Shown piece after piece: positions 39,039 to 50,759 of a stretch of 64,000 nt of DNA. Within the stretch, counting starts at the first letter, position 1, and each line of letters begins with the position of its first letter. A program made the position numbers and the translations under genes. This DNA comes from Chthoniobacter flavus (GTDB lineage Bacteria; Verrucomicrobiota; Verrucomicrobiia; Chthoniobacterales; Chthoniobacteraceae). The notes under the pieces are model-generated. The model was not told where the DNA came from and searched no databases. It was given only the letters and a program-made list of their open reading frames with translations. Location of the stretch: the NCBI GenBank assembly GCA_945861435.1, contig CAMAUX010000007.1:62001-126000 (forward strand), written 5' to 3'.

Positions 39039-40061
39039 ATGGTGCACCCCGCCGAGGCCGATACGCGCCCAGCACATTCCCCAGCGAGCCCCAAGCTCTT
39101 TCTGGAAACTTACCGCTGGATGCTCCTCGCCCGGACAGCCGAGGAGAAAATCGCCAACCTCTACCGCAGCGGAAAAATCGTCGGAGGCGTCTTCCTCGGC
39201 AAAGGTCAGGAGGCCCTCAGCGCGTCACTCGGCGTCCACCTCAAACCGGGCGACATCTTTGCCCCTCTCATCCGCGATCAGGCTGGCCGCATGGCATTTG
39301 GCGAGTCACTCCTCGACTACATCCGCACCTACATGGGCTCCAGACTCGGCCCCATGCAGGGACGCGACGGCAATATCCACCGAGGCAGACCACGCGAAGG
39401 CATGCTCGCCATGATCAGCCACCTCGGCGCCATGGTGCCCACGGTCGCAGGCGCTCTCATGGCCCGGCGATTCAAAGGAATCAAAGGATGCGTCGGCGCC
39501 ACCTGCATCGGCGACGGAGGAACCTCCACAGGCGCATTCCACGAGGGCCTCAACCTCGCCGCTGTGGAACGACTCCCTCTCGTCGTCGTCGTCGCCAACA
39601 ACCAGTACGCCTACTCCACACCCAACTCCCGGCAGTTCGCCTGCAGCGACCTTGTCCAGCGGGCAGTCGGCTATGGCGTCGAAGGTCACAGTGTCGACGG
39701 CACGGACCTCGCCGACTGCCTCTCCGTGCTCGGACACGCCGTCGAACGCGCCCGCTCAGGCCATGGCCCACAACTGGTTGTCGCCTCCCTCCTTCGTCTC
39801 GCCGGACATGGCGAGCACGACGACGCCCATTACATCGACCCCCAGCTTCGCAAAGCCGCCGTCGGCCGCGACTGCCTCCGCCTTGCCGAGGACGAAATCC
39901 TCAAACGACAGTGGGCTGCGCCAGCAGAGGTGGAAGCATGGCACACAGCAGCTCAAAGCCAGGTCGAGGACGCCGTCGCCTCCACCCTCCGTGAACCACT
40001 TCCGGACCCGGGTGAGGAAACATGGCAAGCCCTCTCCACTCCCCACCTCAACGAGGGCTGA
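39039..40061 (+). CDS. pdhA: Pyruvate/2-oxoacid dehydrogenase E1 alpha subunit
   Basis: YRWMLLARTAEEKIANLYRSGKIVGGVFLGKGQEA; TPP motif GDGGTSTGAFHEGLNLAAVERLPLVVVVANNQYAYSTP. Confidence 0.92.
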   Translation: MVHPAEADTRPAHSPASPKLFLETYRWMLLARTAEEKIANLYRSGKIVGGVFLGKGQEALSASLGVHLKPGDIFAPLIRDQAGRMAFGESLLDYIRTYMGSRLGPMQGRDGNIHRGRPREGMLAMISHLGAMVPTVAGALMARRFKGIKGCVGATCIGDGGTSTGAFHEGLNLAAVERLPLVVVVANNQYAYSTPNSRQFACSDLVQRAVGYGVEGHSVDGTDLADCLSVLGHAVERARSGHGPQLVVASLLRLAGHGEHDDAHYIDPQLRKAAVGRDCLRLAEDEILKRQWAAPAEVEAWHTAAQSQVEDAVASTLREPLPDPGEETWQALSTPHLNEG

Positions 40062-40089
40062 CCTCATCCCTCCCTCCACCTCCTTCTCC

Positions 40090-41052
40090 TTGATCACCTA
40101 CCTCGAAGCCATCCGGGAAGCCCAGGCCCGCGCATTACGCGACGACCCGCGCGTTTACATCTACGGCCAGGACGTCGGCCAGTTTGGAGGCGCTTTCAAG
40201 GCGACAAAAAATCTCGCCGAAGAATTCCCGGGACGCGTCCTCGACGCCCCCATCAGCGAAGATGCCATCATCGGCTCAGCCGTCGGTGCTGCACTCGAGG
40301 GCATGCGCCCCATCGTGGAGATGCAGTTCGCAGACTTCTCCACCGTCGGCCTCAACCAAATCGTCAACCACGCCGCCACCATGTTCTGGCGCACGCAGAC
40401 TCCGTGCCCAATCACCGTTCGTCTCCCAAGTGGCGGTACTGCTGGCGCCGGCCCCTTCCACAGCCAGAGCATGGAAGCTCTCTATGCCCACTACCCGGGC
40501 ACGGTCGTCATGACCCCGGCCACAGTCGAAGACGCCTACAGCATGCTTCTGGACGCTGTCGCCATCGACGACCCCGTCATCTTCTGCGAGCACAAGTACC
40601 TCTACTACCACCTCAAGGCCGAGGCTCTGCCCTCCGAAGCCATGCCCGTCGGCAAGGCCCGCCTAGCACGCCCAGGCCGCGACCTCTCCATCGTCACCTA
40701 CAGCGCCATGGTCCACGAAGCGCTCGCAGCCGCCGCCGAACTCTCCGCTGAAGGCTGGGAAGTGGAAGTCGTCGACCTGCGCACCGTCAAACCGCTCGAT
40801 ACCGACACCATCCTCGCCTCCGTCGCTCGCACCGGACGACTGCTCGCCGTCGGCGAGGCATTCCCGTGGGGCGGAGTCACCGCGGAGGTGGTCGCGCGCG
40901 TTGCCAGCGAAGGATTCGACCTCCTCGATGCGCCCCCCCGCCGACTCAACTCCAAGGACACTCCGGTGCCCTATCATCCGAACCTCTGGGGCACGCACCG
41001 TCCCACCGCACGCACCATCGCGAGCGAAGCCCGCCAGTTGCTGCGCGTCTAA
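40090..41052 (+). CDS. pdhB: Pyruvate/2-oxoacid dehydrogenase E1 beta subunit (TTG start)
   Basis: ITYLEAIREAQARALRDDPRVYIYGQDVGQFGGAFKATKNLAEEFPGRVLDAPISEDAIIGSAVGAALEGMRPIVEMQFADF; start trimmed from the longer track ORF. Confidence 0.93.
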   Translation: MITYLEAIREAQARALRDDPRVYIYGQDVGQFGGAFKATKNLAEEFPGRVLDAPISEDAIIGSAVGAALEGMRPIVEMQFADFSTVGLNQIVNHAATMFWRTQTPCPITVRLPSGGTAGAGPFHSQSMEALYAHYPGTVVMTPATVEDAYSMLLDAVAIDDPVIFCEHKYLYYHLKAEALPSEAMPVGKARLARPGRDLSIVTYSAMVHEALAAAAELSAEGWEVEVVDLRTVKPLDTDTILASVARTGRLLAVGEAFPWGGVTAEVVARVASEGFDLLDAPPRRLNSKDTPVPYHPNLWGTHRPTARTIASEARQLLRV

Positions 41053-41070
41053 CCCAAGCCTCCGCATCCC

Positions 41071-42267
41071 ATGCCACGGATCCCCATCATCATGCCGCAA
41101 CTCGGTGAGTCCATCGCCGAAGCCACCGTGGTTCGCCTTGCCTTCCAACCGGGCGACCTCGTCGAAGCAGATCAGGAGGTCATGGACGTCGAAACCAACA
41201 AAGCCACCATGGGCGTCACCAGCCCCTGCAAGGGCCGCATCACCCAGTGGCTCGTCGAACTCCAGCAGAGCTACCCCGTCGGCGCAGTGCTCGCTCATCT
41301 CGAGGCCTCGGAAGAAGACGCTCGACGCCTCGGATTCGATGGCGCTTCCCCGGCCCAGCAACAAAAGCTCCCATCGGAAGAAAACCCGCGTGTCCCCATG
41401 GCGAGGCCTGACGCCGTAGAGCCCACCGTCCGCGGCCTTCCCGTCCCCGCCTCCGCGGGGGGCGCCAGCTATCTCTCCCCACGCATGAAGGCTCGCATGA
41501 CCGAGCTTGGCCTCCACGCAGCCGACCTCGCAGGCATCGCAGGCAGCGGTGCCGCGGGCCGCGTCACCGTCGACGACTTCGAAAAATTCATCGCCACACT
41601 CGAGCAGCTTCAGATATCGCCCGCCTCCACCATGCGGGTCGCGGTTGCAGACGCCATGCGCCGAAGCTGGACCCGCCCAATCGCCACCGTCGGCCGCTCC
41701 GTCGTCCTCGACCCCCTTCTCGCACACCGCCGCAGCAGCGACCCCAAGCCCGGCCCCGCACTCTACGCACTGCGCGCACTCGCCGTCGCCCTTGAGGAAA
41801 ACACCGCCCCCGCCGGCCGTCTCATCGGTGGCAAGATCGTCCACCCGCACTCCATCGACCTCGGCTTCGCCGTGGAAGTCGAGGACGGCGTGCTCGTGCC
41901 AGTGCTCCGCTCAGCCAACCGCGCTTCGCTCAGCGAGATGACAAATCGTTACCAAGAACTCGTCGACCTCGCACGCGAACGCCGCCTTCCCGCCGCAGCC
42001 CAGGGAGGCTCTATCGCCACCGTCACCAACTTCGGCACCTTCGGCCTCGAATGGGCCACACCCATCCCGCTCCCAGAACAAACCCTCGTGCTCGGCCTCG
42101 GCGCCGGTCGCGTCGTGCCCCGCTGGGACAACGCCTCCAAGCAGTTCCAGCCAGCCACCGAAGCCCAGCTCACTCTCAGCTTCGACCACAGGGTCCTCGA
42201 CGGAGGCGGCGCGGGCAGGCTTCTGGGCCGCATCGCCGAGCTCTTGGAAAACCCCTCCAAGCTCTAA
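41071..42267 (+). CDS. pdhC: Dihydrolipoamide acyltransferase (E2)
   Basis: One lipoyl domain (MPQLGESIAEATVVRLAFQPGDLVEADQEVMDVETNKATMGV), E3/E1-binding domain (YLSPRMKARMTELGLHAADLAGIAGSGAAGRVTVDDFEKF), catalytic SFDHRVLDGGGAGRLL. Confidence 0.93.
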   Translation: MPRIPIIMPQLGESIAEATVVRLAFQPGDLVEADQEVMDVETNKATMGVTSPCKGRITQWLVELQQSYPVGAVLAHLEASEEDARRLGFDGASPAQQQKLPSEENPRVPMARPDAVEPTVRGLPVPASAGGASYLSPRMKARMTELGLHAADLAGIAGSGAAGRVTVDDFEKFIATLEQLQISPASTMRVAVADAMRRSWTRPIATVGRSVVLDPLLAHRRSSDPKPGPALYALRALAVALEENTAPAGRLIGGKIVHPHSIDLGFAVEVEDGVLVPVLRSANRASLSEMTNRYQELVDLARERRLPAAAQGGSIATVTNFGTFGLEWATPIPLPEQTLVLGLGAGRVVPRWDNASKQFQPATEAQLTLSFDHRVLDGGGAGRLLGRIAELLENPSKL

Positions 42268-42328
42268 AGCGCACACCGCCCTCGCCCGCACAGGCACCGC
42301 CCTCCAGCACGCCGTCGCTTCCACCCCG

Positions 42329-43261
42329 ATGAAAATCCGGCTCCTCCTCCCGGCGCTGATTGCCGCAGCGATACTCCCCGCCTCCGCCTGCGACCTCTGC
42401 CCGTTCAACACCACCAGCCACGATTGGGATCCCTCCAGCGGCTTCTACCTCGGCCTCGCCGAACAGTTTACCAGATTCACCACCCTCCAGCACGAAGGTC
42501 ACAAGATCCCCAACGACGCTTCACAGAAACTCGAAAGCTCCATCACCCAACTCTTCCTCGGCTACAACTTCTCCCCAAAACTCGGCTTCCAAATCAACGT
42601 CCCCCTCATCCACCGCAGCTTCCGGCGCCTCGAGGAGGGAGCGATCCAGACTGGTTCCGTCTCCGGCATGGGCGACGCTTCACTCCTCCTCCAGTGGAGC
42701 GTCTTTTCCCACGAAGACGCCGAATCCCTCGTCCTCGCACGCCTCGGCGCAGGAATCAAACTCCCCACGGGCGACAGCGCACGCCTCGCAGAAGAGGCCT
42801 CCGAAAGCGAGACCAGCGCCGTACACGGCCACGAACTCGCCCTCGGCTCGGGCTCCGTCGACGCCATCCTCAACGCTGACTTTGTCGCCCGCAGGCACCG
42901 CGCGTTCTTCGCCGCAGGCATCCAGTACAACATGCGCACCGAGGGCGACTTCGATTACCGCTTCGGAAATGACTTCTTCTGGAACGCCGGCCCGGGCTTC
43001 TTCCTCAGCGCAGCCGACTCCCATACCCTCGCACTTCAGTTCGTGTGCTCCGCAGAAACAAAGACCGAAGATTATTTCCGCGGCCAGCGCGCCGAGGACA
43101 CCGCAGCCACGAGCGTCTTCCTCGGGCCACGCATCCGCGCAACATGGCAGAAAAGCCTCACCGCGGACCTCTCCCTCGAACTTCCCGTCCACAGCGAAAA
43201 CTCCGCCACCCAACTCCTCCCCGACTACCGCCTGCGCGCCAGCTTCAGCTGGACCTTCTAA
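42329..43261 (+). CDS. Putative outer-membrane beta-barrel protein
   Basis: Signal peptide, LGYNFSPKLGFQINVPLIHRSF, alternating beta strands, C-terminal aromatic (LRASFSWTF). Confidence 0.7.
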   Translation: MKIRLLLPALIAAAILPASACDLCPFNTTSHDWDPSSGFYLGLAEQFTRFTTLQHEGHKIPNDASQKLESSITQLFLGYNFSPKLGFQINVPLIHRSFRRLEEGAIQTGSVSGMGDASLLLQWSVFSHEDAESLVLARLGAGIKLPTGDSARLAEEASESETSAVHGHELALGSGSVDAILNADFVARRHRAFFAAGIQYNMRTEGDFDYRFGNDFFWNAGPGFFLSAADSHTLALQFVCSAETKTEDYFRGQRAEDTAATSVFLGPRIRATWQKSLTADLSLELPVHSENSATQLLPDYRLRASFSWTF

Positions 43262-43276
43262 CCTTCCAACCCCGCG

Positions 43277-44041
43277 CTACTCGGCGACTCCCGGCCCCGC
43301 CAGACAGCGCCCGAACATCTCCAGCGCGATCCCCATCGCCTGCCGCGCCAGCACGGGATTATAGCGCGGGCCCTCGTCCCGCAGGAATGCGTGCGCCGCG
43401 TTGAACTCCAGCCACTGGAAACACGTGCCCGCGCGGTGCAACGTTTCCTGAATCAAGCGACGCCCCTCGTACGGAACGTGCGGATCCTGCCGCCCAAACA
43501 CCATCAAAAGCTCACCACCGATAGCACCCCCGGCCGCACGCTGAAGCGAGTCGTCCCTCATCCCCTCCCCAAGACTCCCCTTATGGATGTCTGTCGGATA
43601 AAAGCACGCCGTCGCCAACACCTCGCTCCGCATCGCCGCCCGAAACGCAAGATGTCCGCCGATGCAGATCCCCATCACCCCGAGCCGGCCGCTGCACGCG
43701 GGATGAGTCTTCAAAAAACCGAGCACCGCAGCAGCATCTTCATCGTACCGTGACAAGGGCTTGGTGACTTTCAACGCATTGCCTCGCTCCGCACCAGCTG
43801 CGTCATAGGCCAGCACCGTCCCCCCGGGCTCGTACTCATGGTAAATCTCGGGCACAGCCACGATGAACCCACTCCCAGCCAGCATCGCCGCCGTCCTGCG
43901 CACAGGACCCGTCACCTGAAAAATCTCCGAGTAGAGAACCAATCCCGGAAAGCAACCCTCCGCGCTCGGACGGAAAAGGTGAGTGCGCATCGGCCCACTC
44001 GGAGTGCCAATGTCAGTCCACTCGTGGCCAGTAATCGTCAT
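43277..44041 (-). CDS. Dienelactone hydrolase family protein
   Basis: Cys nucleophile elbow GVMGICIGGHLAFRAA; LLMVFGRQDPHVPYEGR; FNAAHAFLRDEGPRYNP. Confidence 0.9.
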   Translation of the reverse strand: MTITGHEWTDIGTPSGPMRTHLFRPSAEGCFPGLVLYSEIFQVTGPVRRTAAMLAGSGFIVAVPEIYHEYEPGGTVLAYDAAGAERGNALKVTKPLSRYDEDAAAVLGFLKTHPACSGRLGVMGICIGGHLAFRAAMRSEVLATACFYPTDIHKGSLGEGMRDDSLQRAAGGAIGGELLMVFGRQDPHVPYEGRRLIQETLHRAGTCFQWLEFNAAHAFLRDEGPRYNPVLARQAMGIALEMFGRCLAGPGVAE

Positions 44042-44072
44042 CGCACCCGACCTCCCTCACAAAGCCCCAAGC

Positions 44073-44876
44073 TCACTCCGGATACTCGCTCACGGCAACC
44101 TTCCGCCTGCGGCGCCTGTCCAGCACCCACACGATCCAGATGCAGACCTCATAGAGGGCAAGAATCGGAAAACTCAGCGTCACAAAGGTCACCGGATCGG
44201 GAGTAGGCGCCACGATCGCAGCAAGAATCAGGATCGCCGTATACGCGTAGGGCCGCGTTCGCGAAAGCAGCTCAAAGTTCACAACTCCCATGATGGCCAG
44301 CGCCAGCACCACCAACGGAAGCTCCGAGAGCAGACCGAACCCAATCGTCAGCCACGAACAAAACGACGCATACTTGCCCCACGTCCAAAGCGTCTTCACC
44401 TGCATCTTCTTCGCGTCCTCAAAGAAAAATCGCAGCGTCTCCGGCAGAATCCACTCATAGCACGCCACCACACCCGCCATGAAGAGGACAAATCCCGCAA
44501 GAATCCCCGGGAACAGCATCTTCTTCTCCTTGCGCGTCAGCGCTGGCAGCACGAATCCCGCGAGATAGTACGTCAGCAGCGGCAGCGAAAATACGATGCC
44601 CGCGTAGAATGCGAGCGTCATGGAGAGAGAGAAAGATCCCGCGATGTCATTAGTTACCAACTGACCAGGCAACTCCGGATCCACCTTGCTTAGCGGCGCC
44701 TGCAGGATCGCCATTAATTCGGACCTGAAGTAAAACGCAGAACTCATCGCCACAGTAAGCGAGAGCAGCATCTTCAGCAGCATCCACCGCAGATCCTCCA
44801 TGTGATCGAGGAACGGCTTCACCATCTCGCCATCGGCCTGCTCGCGAAACTGAAAGAATTTACTCAGCAAAGACAT
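44073..44876 (-). CDS. tatC: Sec-independent protein translocase TatC
   Basis: MVKPFLDHMEDLRWMLLKMLLSLTVAMSSAFYF; multiple TM; KYASFCSWLTIGFGLLSELPLVVLALAIMGVV; IVAPTPDPVT. Confidence 0.94.
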   Translation of the reverse strand: MSLLSKFFQFREQADGEMVKPFLDHMEDLRWMLLKMLLSLTVAMSSAFYFRSELMAILQAPLSKVDPELPGQLVTNDIAGSFSLSMTLAFYAGIVFSLPLLTYYLAGFVLPALTRKEKKMLFPGILAGFVLFMAGVVACYEWILPETLRFFFEDAKKMQVKTLWTWGKYASFCSWLTIGFGLLSELPLVVLALAIMGVVNFELLSRTRPYAYTAILILAAIVAPTPDPVTFVTLSFPILALYEVCIWIVWVLDRRRRRKVAVSEYPE

Positions 44877-45126
44877 GCAAGCGCAGACGATAGATCACAA
44901 AAGCGCGGCCTGCCTAAAGAAATCTCACCCACCCCCCTCCATGCAACCGAATGCCTCCCAGATCGCTAGGCACCCAGCCCTCCCTCACAGCCCAGCCCTC
45001 ATCGCTAGAGTCTCCTCAATCCACTAGTCAGAGCCCGCCCAGTCATATCACCCCTCATTGTTCACACCGCATTCGACGGTTTTTCCCTTGGCCCTCACCC
45101 ACCCCCGTTCTTATGCTGACGAACTC

Positions 45127-46974
45127 ATGAATCCTGAAATCCAGAAGGCAGTGGAAGCCGGAAAAATCAACCAGACGGCGGCAGGCCCGCTCGCGCTGCT
45201 TACACCCGGCACCTATGTCACCCACAAAAGCTGGGGCTTCGGGCAGATCGAGGCGGTCGATTTCCTCCTCTATCAAGTCACCATCCACTTCGGAGCAAAG
45301 CGCTCCCACCCCATGCAACTCCAGTACGCTGCGGAGTCGCTAGTGGCTCTCCCTGCCGAACACATCCTCGTGCAGCGGGCTGCCGACCTCCCCGGACTCA
45401 AGGAGCGTGCCCGCAAGGAACCGGTAACCGTGATGCGCCAAATCCTGCAGAGCTACGAGGGCAGGGCTACCCAGGATCAAGTCGCGCAGGCGCTCGTCCC
45501 TCACGTCCTCACCGAAAAAGAGTTCAAACCGTGGCTCGACTCCACAAAGAAGGCCCTCAAAAAAGACGGCCACTTCACCATCCCCACAAAGAAAAGCGAG
45601 CCCTTCGAACTGCGCGATGGACCTGTATCCCACGCAGAAGAATACCTCGCCGCTTTCCACACTGCGCGCTTGCTCAAGGATCAAGCCGCCGCACTAGACG
45701 TCGTCCTCAAGAACCTCTCAGAGTTCAACGATCCCTCGACGCAACTCCACCCCCTCGTCGCCGCAGCGACGGACGCAGCGCAAAAGAATCAGCGCCTCAA
45801 CGCACCGCAAGCACTCAACATCCTGCTCTCCCGCGACGAAATCCTTGATCGCAACAAGGACATCACCCCCGACCCTTCTGCACTCAGCGTCGCCTCCCTG
45901 CTTCAATCGGCGACACGCCTCCAACTCCCAGAGTGGCTCAGCCAGATTCCGGCCGCAAAGCTCAAACGCGCCCTTGGTGAACTACAGACCGCATTCGCCG
46001 ACCAGTGGATCTCCAAGGCAACGGACCTTGCACTGCGCGGAAACACCACCCGCGTGGTTACTGAATCAGCCCGCCTTCTCGTGGAGAAAGGCGCTGTGGA
46101 GGAGCTTCGCAGCGCACTCGCCAAGGCTATCAGCGAACACTCCATCGAGTCGGACACCCTCCTCTGGCTGGCCAAGGAACGCTTCGGTGAATTCAAGGAA
46201 TTCGCCAATGTCCACCTCCTCGGAACCATGATCTCCGCCGCCGAGCGCGAACTCTTCAAGGAACACCCGGACCGCAAACTCTACGACCTCATCGTCAACG
46301 ACGAGGAACTACTCAACGACCTCATCGTCAGCGCCACCGACGAGGAGATGCAGGACCTCATGCGTCGCATCCTGATCTCCACCCTTTTCAAGGATCTCGA
46401 CAAGCGCTCCCTCCTTGGAAAAATCATCCGCCAGCACCCGGAACTCCAAAGCATGGTTTCAGGTGAGAGCAGCGAAACGCAGGAGTCTCTCATCGTCTCC
46501 TGGGCAAGCCTCGAAAAACGTAAGAACGATTACGAGGAACTCGTCACCAAGAAGATCCCGGAGAACATCAAGGAGATCAGCGTCGCCCGCAGCCACGGCG
46601 ACCTGCGCGAAAACTTCGAGTACAAGGCTGCCAAGGAAATGCAACGCGTGCTGATGCGCCGCAAAGCCGATATGGAGCGTGAACTCGGGCGTGCCCGCGG
46701 CACCGACTTCGCCAATCCAGACGCCACCAAAGCAGCAATCGGAACCAAGGTTTCCCTCAGGGATAAATCCACCGGAGATCAATCCACCTTTGCCATCCTC
46801 GGCGCATGGGACGGCGATCCCGACAAGGGCATCGTCAGCTATCAAACGGCCATCGCCCAGGCGCTCATCGGACGAGCCGTCGGACAGGAGGTCGCGCTCC
46901 CCACTGAAGACGGCGCCGAACGGCACGCCGAAATCCTCTCCATCGAAGCCTGCCAATTACCCGCACAGCCCTAA
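45127..46974 (+). CDS. Large protein with C-terminal GreA/GreB-like transcription elongation factor domains
   Basis: C-terminal VARSHGDLRENFEYKAAKEMQRVLMRRKADMERELGRARGTDF (Gre coiled coil) and GTKVSLRDKSTGDQSTFAILGAWDGDPDKGIVSYQTAIAQALIGRAVGQEV; about 450 aa N-terminal extension. Confidence 0.88.
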   Translation: MNPEIQKAVEAGKINQTAAGPLALLTPGTYVTHKSWGFGQIEAVDFLLYQVTIHFGAKRSHPMQLQYAAESLVALPAEHILVQRAADLPGLKERARKEPVTVMRQILQSYEGRATQDQVAQALVPHVLTEKEFKPWLDSTKKALKKDGHFTIPTKKSEPFELRDGPVSHAEEYLAAFHTARLLKDQAAALDVVLKNLSEFNDPSTQLHPLVAAATDAAQKNQRLNAPQALNILLSRDEILDRNKDITPDPSALSVASLLQSATRLQLPEWLSQIPAAKLKRALGELQTAFADQWISKATDLALRGNTTRVVTESARLLVEKGAVEELRSALAKAISEHSIESDTLLWLAKERFGEFKEFANVHLLGTMISAAERELFKEHPDRKLYDLIVNDEELLNDLIVSATDEEMQDLMRRILISTLFKDLDKRSLLGKIIRQHPELQSMVSGESSETQESLIVSWASLEKRKNDYEELVTKKIPENIKEISVARSHGDLRENFEYKAAKEMQRVLMRRKADMERELGRARGTDFANPDATKAAIGTKVSLRDKSTGDQSTFAILGAWDGDPDKGIVSYQTAIAQALIGRAVGQEVALPTEDGAERHAEILSIEACQLPAQP

Positions 46975-47036
46975 GCGCCCCGGCCCGGTACTCCTGCAAA
47001 TTATCATTGCTACGTGCCCGGTCGGTATCTATCTAA

Positions 47037-48440
<1,404 letters not shown>

Positions 48441-48441
48441 A

Positions 48442-48795
48442 GTGAACGCCGCCGTCCATGTCGAGAAAGCAACGGGCTTCTTGCCCGTGGTGAACCGCTT
48501 TCTGCTCACAATGATCATCCTGACATTGGCGACACCCGCTTTCCACGCATTCACGCCAGCGGTCAAGAAAAGCCGGGAACTCGACATCCGCGTGGAAAGC
48601 CTCAAGGCCACCATCGAACAACAGAGACTCATCCTCCAACGCCACACGCGTGAGGAAGGCCTCCTGCGGCGCGATGCCGAATACATCAGCCTCATTGCGC
48701 GGGACCGCCTCGACCTCATGAAGGAGGGCGAAACCATCTATCGCTTCGGAACGGCCCCGGGTGGAACTGGATCCACCATCACGCCCGTGCGTTGA
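48442..48795 (+). CDS. Septum formation initiator (FtsB/DivIC) family protein
   Basis: TM then coiled coil KSRELDIRVESLKATIEQQRLILQRHTREEGLLRRDAEYISLIARDRLDLMKEGETIYRF; probable GTG start. Confidence 0.82.
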   Translation: MNAAVHVEKATGFLPVVNRFLLTMIILTLATPAFHAFTPAVKKSRELDIRVESLKATIEQQRLILQRHTREEGLLRRDAEYISLIARDRLDLMKEGETIYRFGTAPGGTGSTITPVR

Positions 48796-48900
48796 ACCGT
48801 CTGAGTCTGAGCCCAGCCGCTGAGACTCGCCACGAACCCACCGGCTACCCCGCCCCGCATCCTGGGCTTCTCGTAGCACCCGTCTCGCATCCCCCCTTCC

Positions 48901-50026
48901 ATGTCCACCGACCTCCACTCCATCAACACCTCCGAACTCCAGGCGCGCGTCGCCGAGTTGCGGAGGTATCTTTGACTTCGCGAAGCTGCAGGACAGGCTC
49001 TCCGAGCTTGAGGGCCTGATGTCGGAGCCCGACTTCTGGACACACAAGGAACGCGCGCAACAACACGTCGACGAGGTCTCGAACCTCCGCGGCAAGGTCG
49101 TCCCCCTGCTCGACATCGGCCGTCAACTCGACGACCTCGAGGTCCTCGTCGAACTCGCGCGCGCAGAAGGCGACGACCAGTCTGCGCAGGAAGTTCTCAA
49201 TGACCATGCGCGGCTCCTCAAGGACTTGGAAAAGTTCGAGCTCCGCATGCTGCTCTCCGGCCCTCAGGACCGCGCAAACGCCTTCCTCAGCGTCCAGTCG
49301 GGCGCAGGCGGCACAGAAGCCTGCGACTGGGCCGACATGCTGCTGCGCATGTACCAGCGCTGGGCCGAACGCCGGGGCTTCTCCATATCCATCGTCGATA
49401 TCCAACTCGGCGAAGAGGCCGGGGTGAAGTCCGCCACCATCCGCGTCACCGGCGAGAACGCGTTCGGCTACCTCAACACCGAACGAGGAGTCCATCGGCT
49501 TGTGCGCATCTCCCCTTTTGACGCCAACAAGCGCCGCCACACCTCCTTCGCGGGCATCGATGTGGTGCCGGAACTCCCCGAGAGCGCGCCCATCGAGATC
49601 AACCCCGCAGAAGTCGAGGTGGAAACCTATCGAAGCGGCGGAAAGGGCGGTCAGAACGTCAACAAAGTGGAAACCGCAGCGCGCGTGCGCCACCTCCCCA
49701 CCGGCATCGTTGCCGCGTGCCAGAGCGAGCGCAGCCAGGCACAGAACCGCGTGCTCGCCATGCGGATGCTTCAGGCAAAACTCCAGCAGATCGAGGAAGA
49801 CAAGAAGCGGGCCGCTGTAGCTGAGAACTATGACAGCAAGAACGACGTAGCCTTCGGCAGCCAGATCCGCAGCTATGTCTTCCAGCCCTACCAGATGGTG
49901 AAGGATCTCCGCACCGGCGTGCAGACCAGCAACATCCAATCCGTGATGGACGGCGAGATCGACGCCTTCATCGAGGGCAAGTTACGCGGACTCAAACGCG
50001 GCTCCGACGACCGCGATGACGAGTGA
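48901..50026 (+). CDS. prfB: Peptide chain release factor 2, expressed by +1 frameshift
   Basis: ATG 48901, 24 codons, then CGG AGG TAT CTT TGA C (48961-48976); +1 frame continues [22 protein letters not shown] into the track ORF with SPFD and [12 protein letters not shown] motifs. Confidence 0.97.
48961..48976 (+). promoter_or_regulatory. prfB programmed +1 ribosomal frameshift site
   Basis: CGGAGGTATCTTTGAC: SD-like GGAGG at canonical spacing before CTT TGA C. Confidence 0.96.
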
Positions 50027-50057
50027 TCCCAAGACCACTCGCCACGCCGTTTGAGTA

Positions 50058-50759
50058 TCACGGAATATACAGCTCTTGGCCGGGCTTGATCTTCACCGTG
50101 CCTTCGGCGTGCTGGAAATTCGCTTCTTGGATTTCCTTCCAACGAGCCTTGTTCCTGTAGTACTTGGCAGCGATCGATCCGAGGGTCTCCCCGGGACCCA
50201 CCGTGTGCATGCGCGCCCCCGGCGGAATCACCTTGCGCGCAGGCTCGCCCTTGGCGGTCTGCGGCACAGTTCCCACACCCGCGCTGCTCGCGGCGGCTCT
50301 CAGGGACTTCACCTGAGCCTGCAGCTCCGCGATCACCTTGATATTGCGCTGGTTCTCGTTCTTGAGATGCACAGCCTCCTGCTGAGAAACCAACGGCCCA
50401 CTCACCATCGCGCTCGAGATCTTGAACCGGCACTGCGCTATCGCTGCCTGCGCATCCTTTGCACGCGCACCAGCAGGCGCCAAATTCAGATAACGCCCGA
50501 AGTGATGCACCGCAGAATAGGGGTCCTCGAGTTCCTTCTCGTAGAGCAGCGCAAGGCTGAAGTGCATGTCCGCACTCTTGGGCGTGCCATCCAGAAGGGA
50601 CTCGTAAACTTCCACACCACCACGGTAATCGCCATCGCGCACCCTCTTTTGCGCCACCGCAGCATCGGGCTTGCGATCCATGACGGACTTGAGCCTGTCG
50701 CACCCCGTGAAGGCAAGCAGCGCCATGCACGCAAGGATGGGAGATTGAATTCTATTCAT
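50058..50759 (-). CDS. Lipoprotein with TPR-like region and C-terminal LysM domain
   Basis: Lipobox LAFTGC; MHTVGPGETLGSIAAKYYRNKARWKEIQEANFQHAEGTVKIKPGQELYIP. Confidence 0.9.
   Translation of the reverse strand: MNRIQSPILACMALLAFTGCDRLKSVMDRKPDAAVAQKRVRDGDYRGGVEVYESLLDGTPKSADMHFSLALLYEKELEDPYSAVHHFGRYLNLAPAGARAKDAQAAIAQCRFKISSAMVSGPLVSQQEAVHLKNENQRNIKVIAELQAQVKSLRAAASSAGVGTVPQTAKGEPARKVIPPGARMHTVGPGETLGSIAAKYYRNKARWKEIQEANFQHAEGTVKIKPGQELYIP

Noticed and set aside
40663-41850. 395-aa minus-strand ORF
   Set aside because: Antisense to E1 beta and E2, which carry catalytic motifs.
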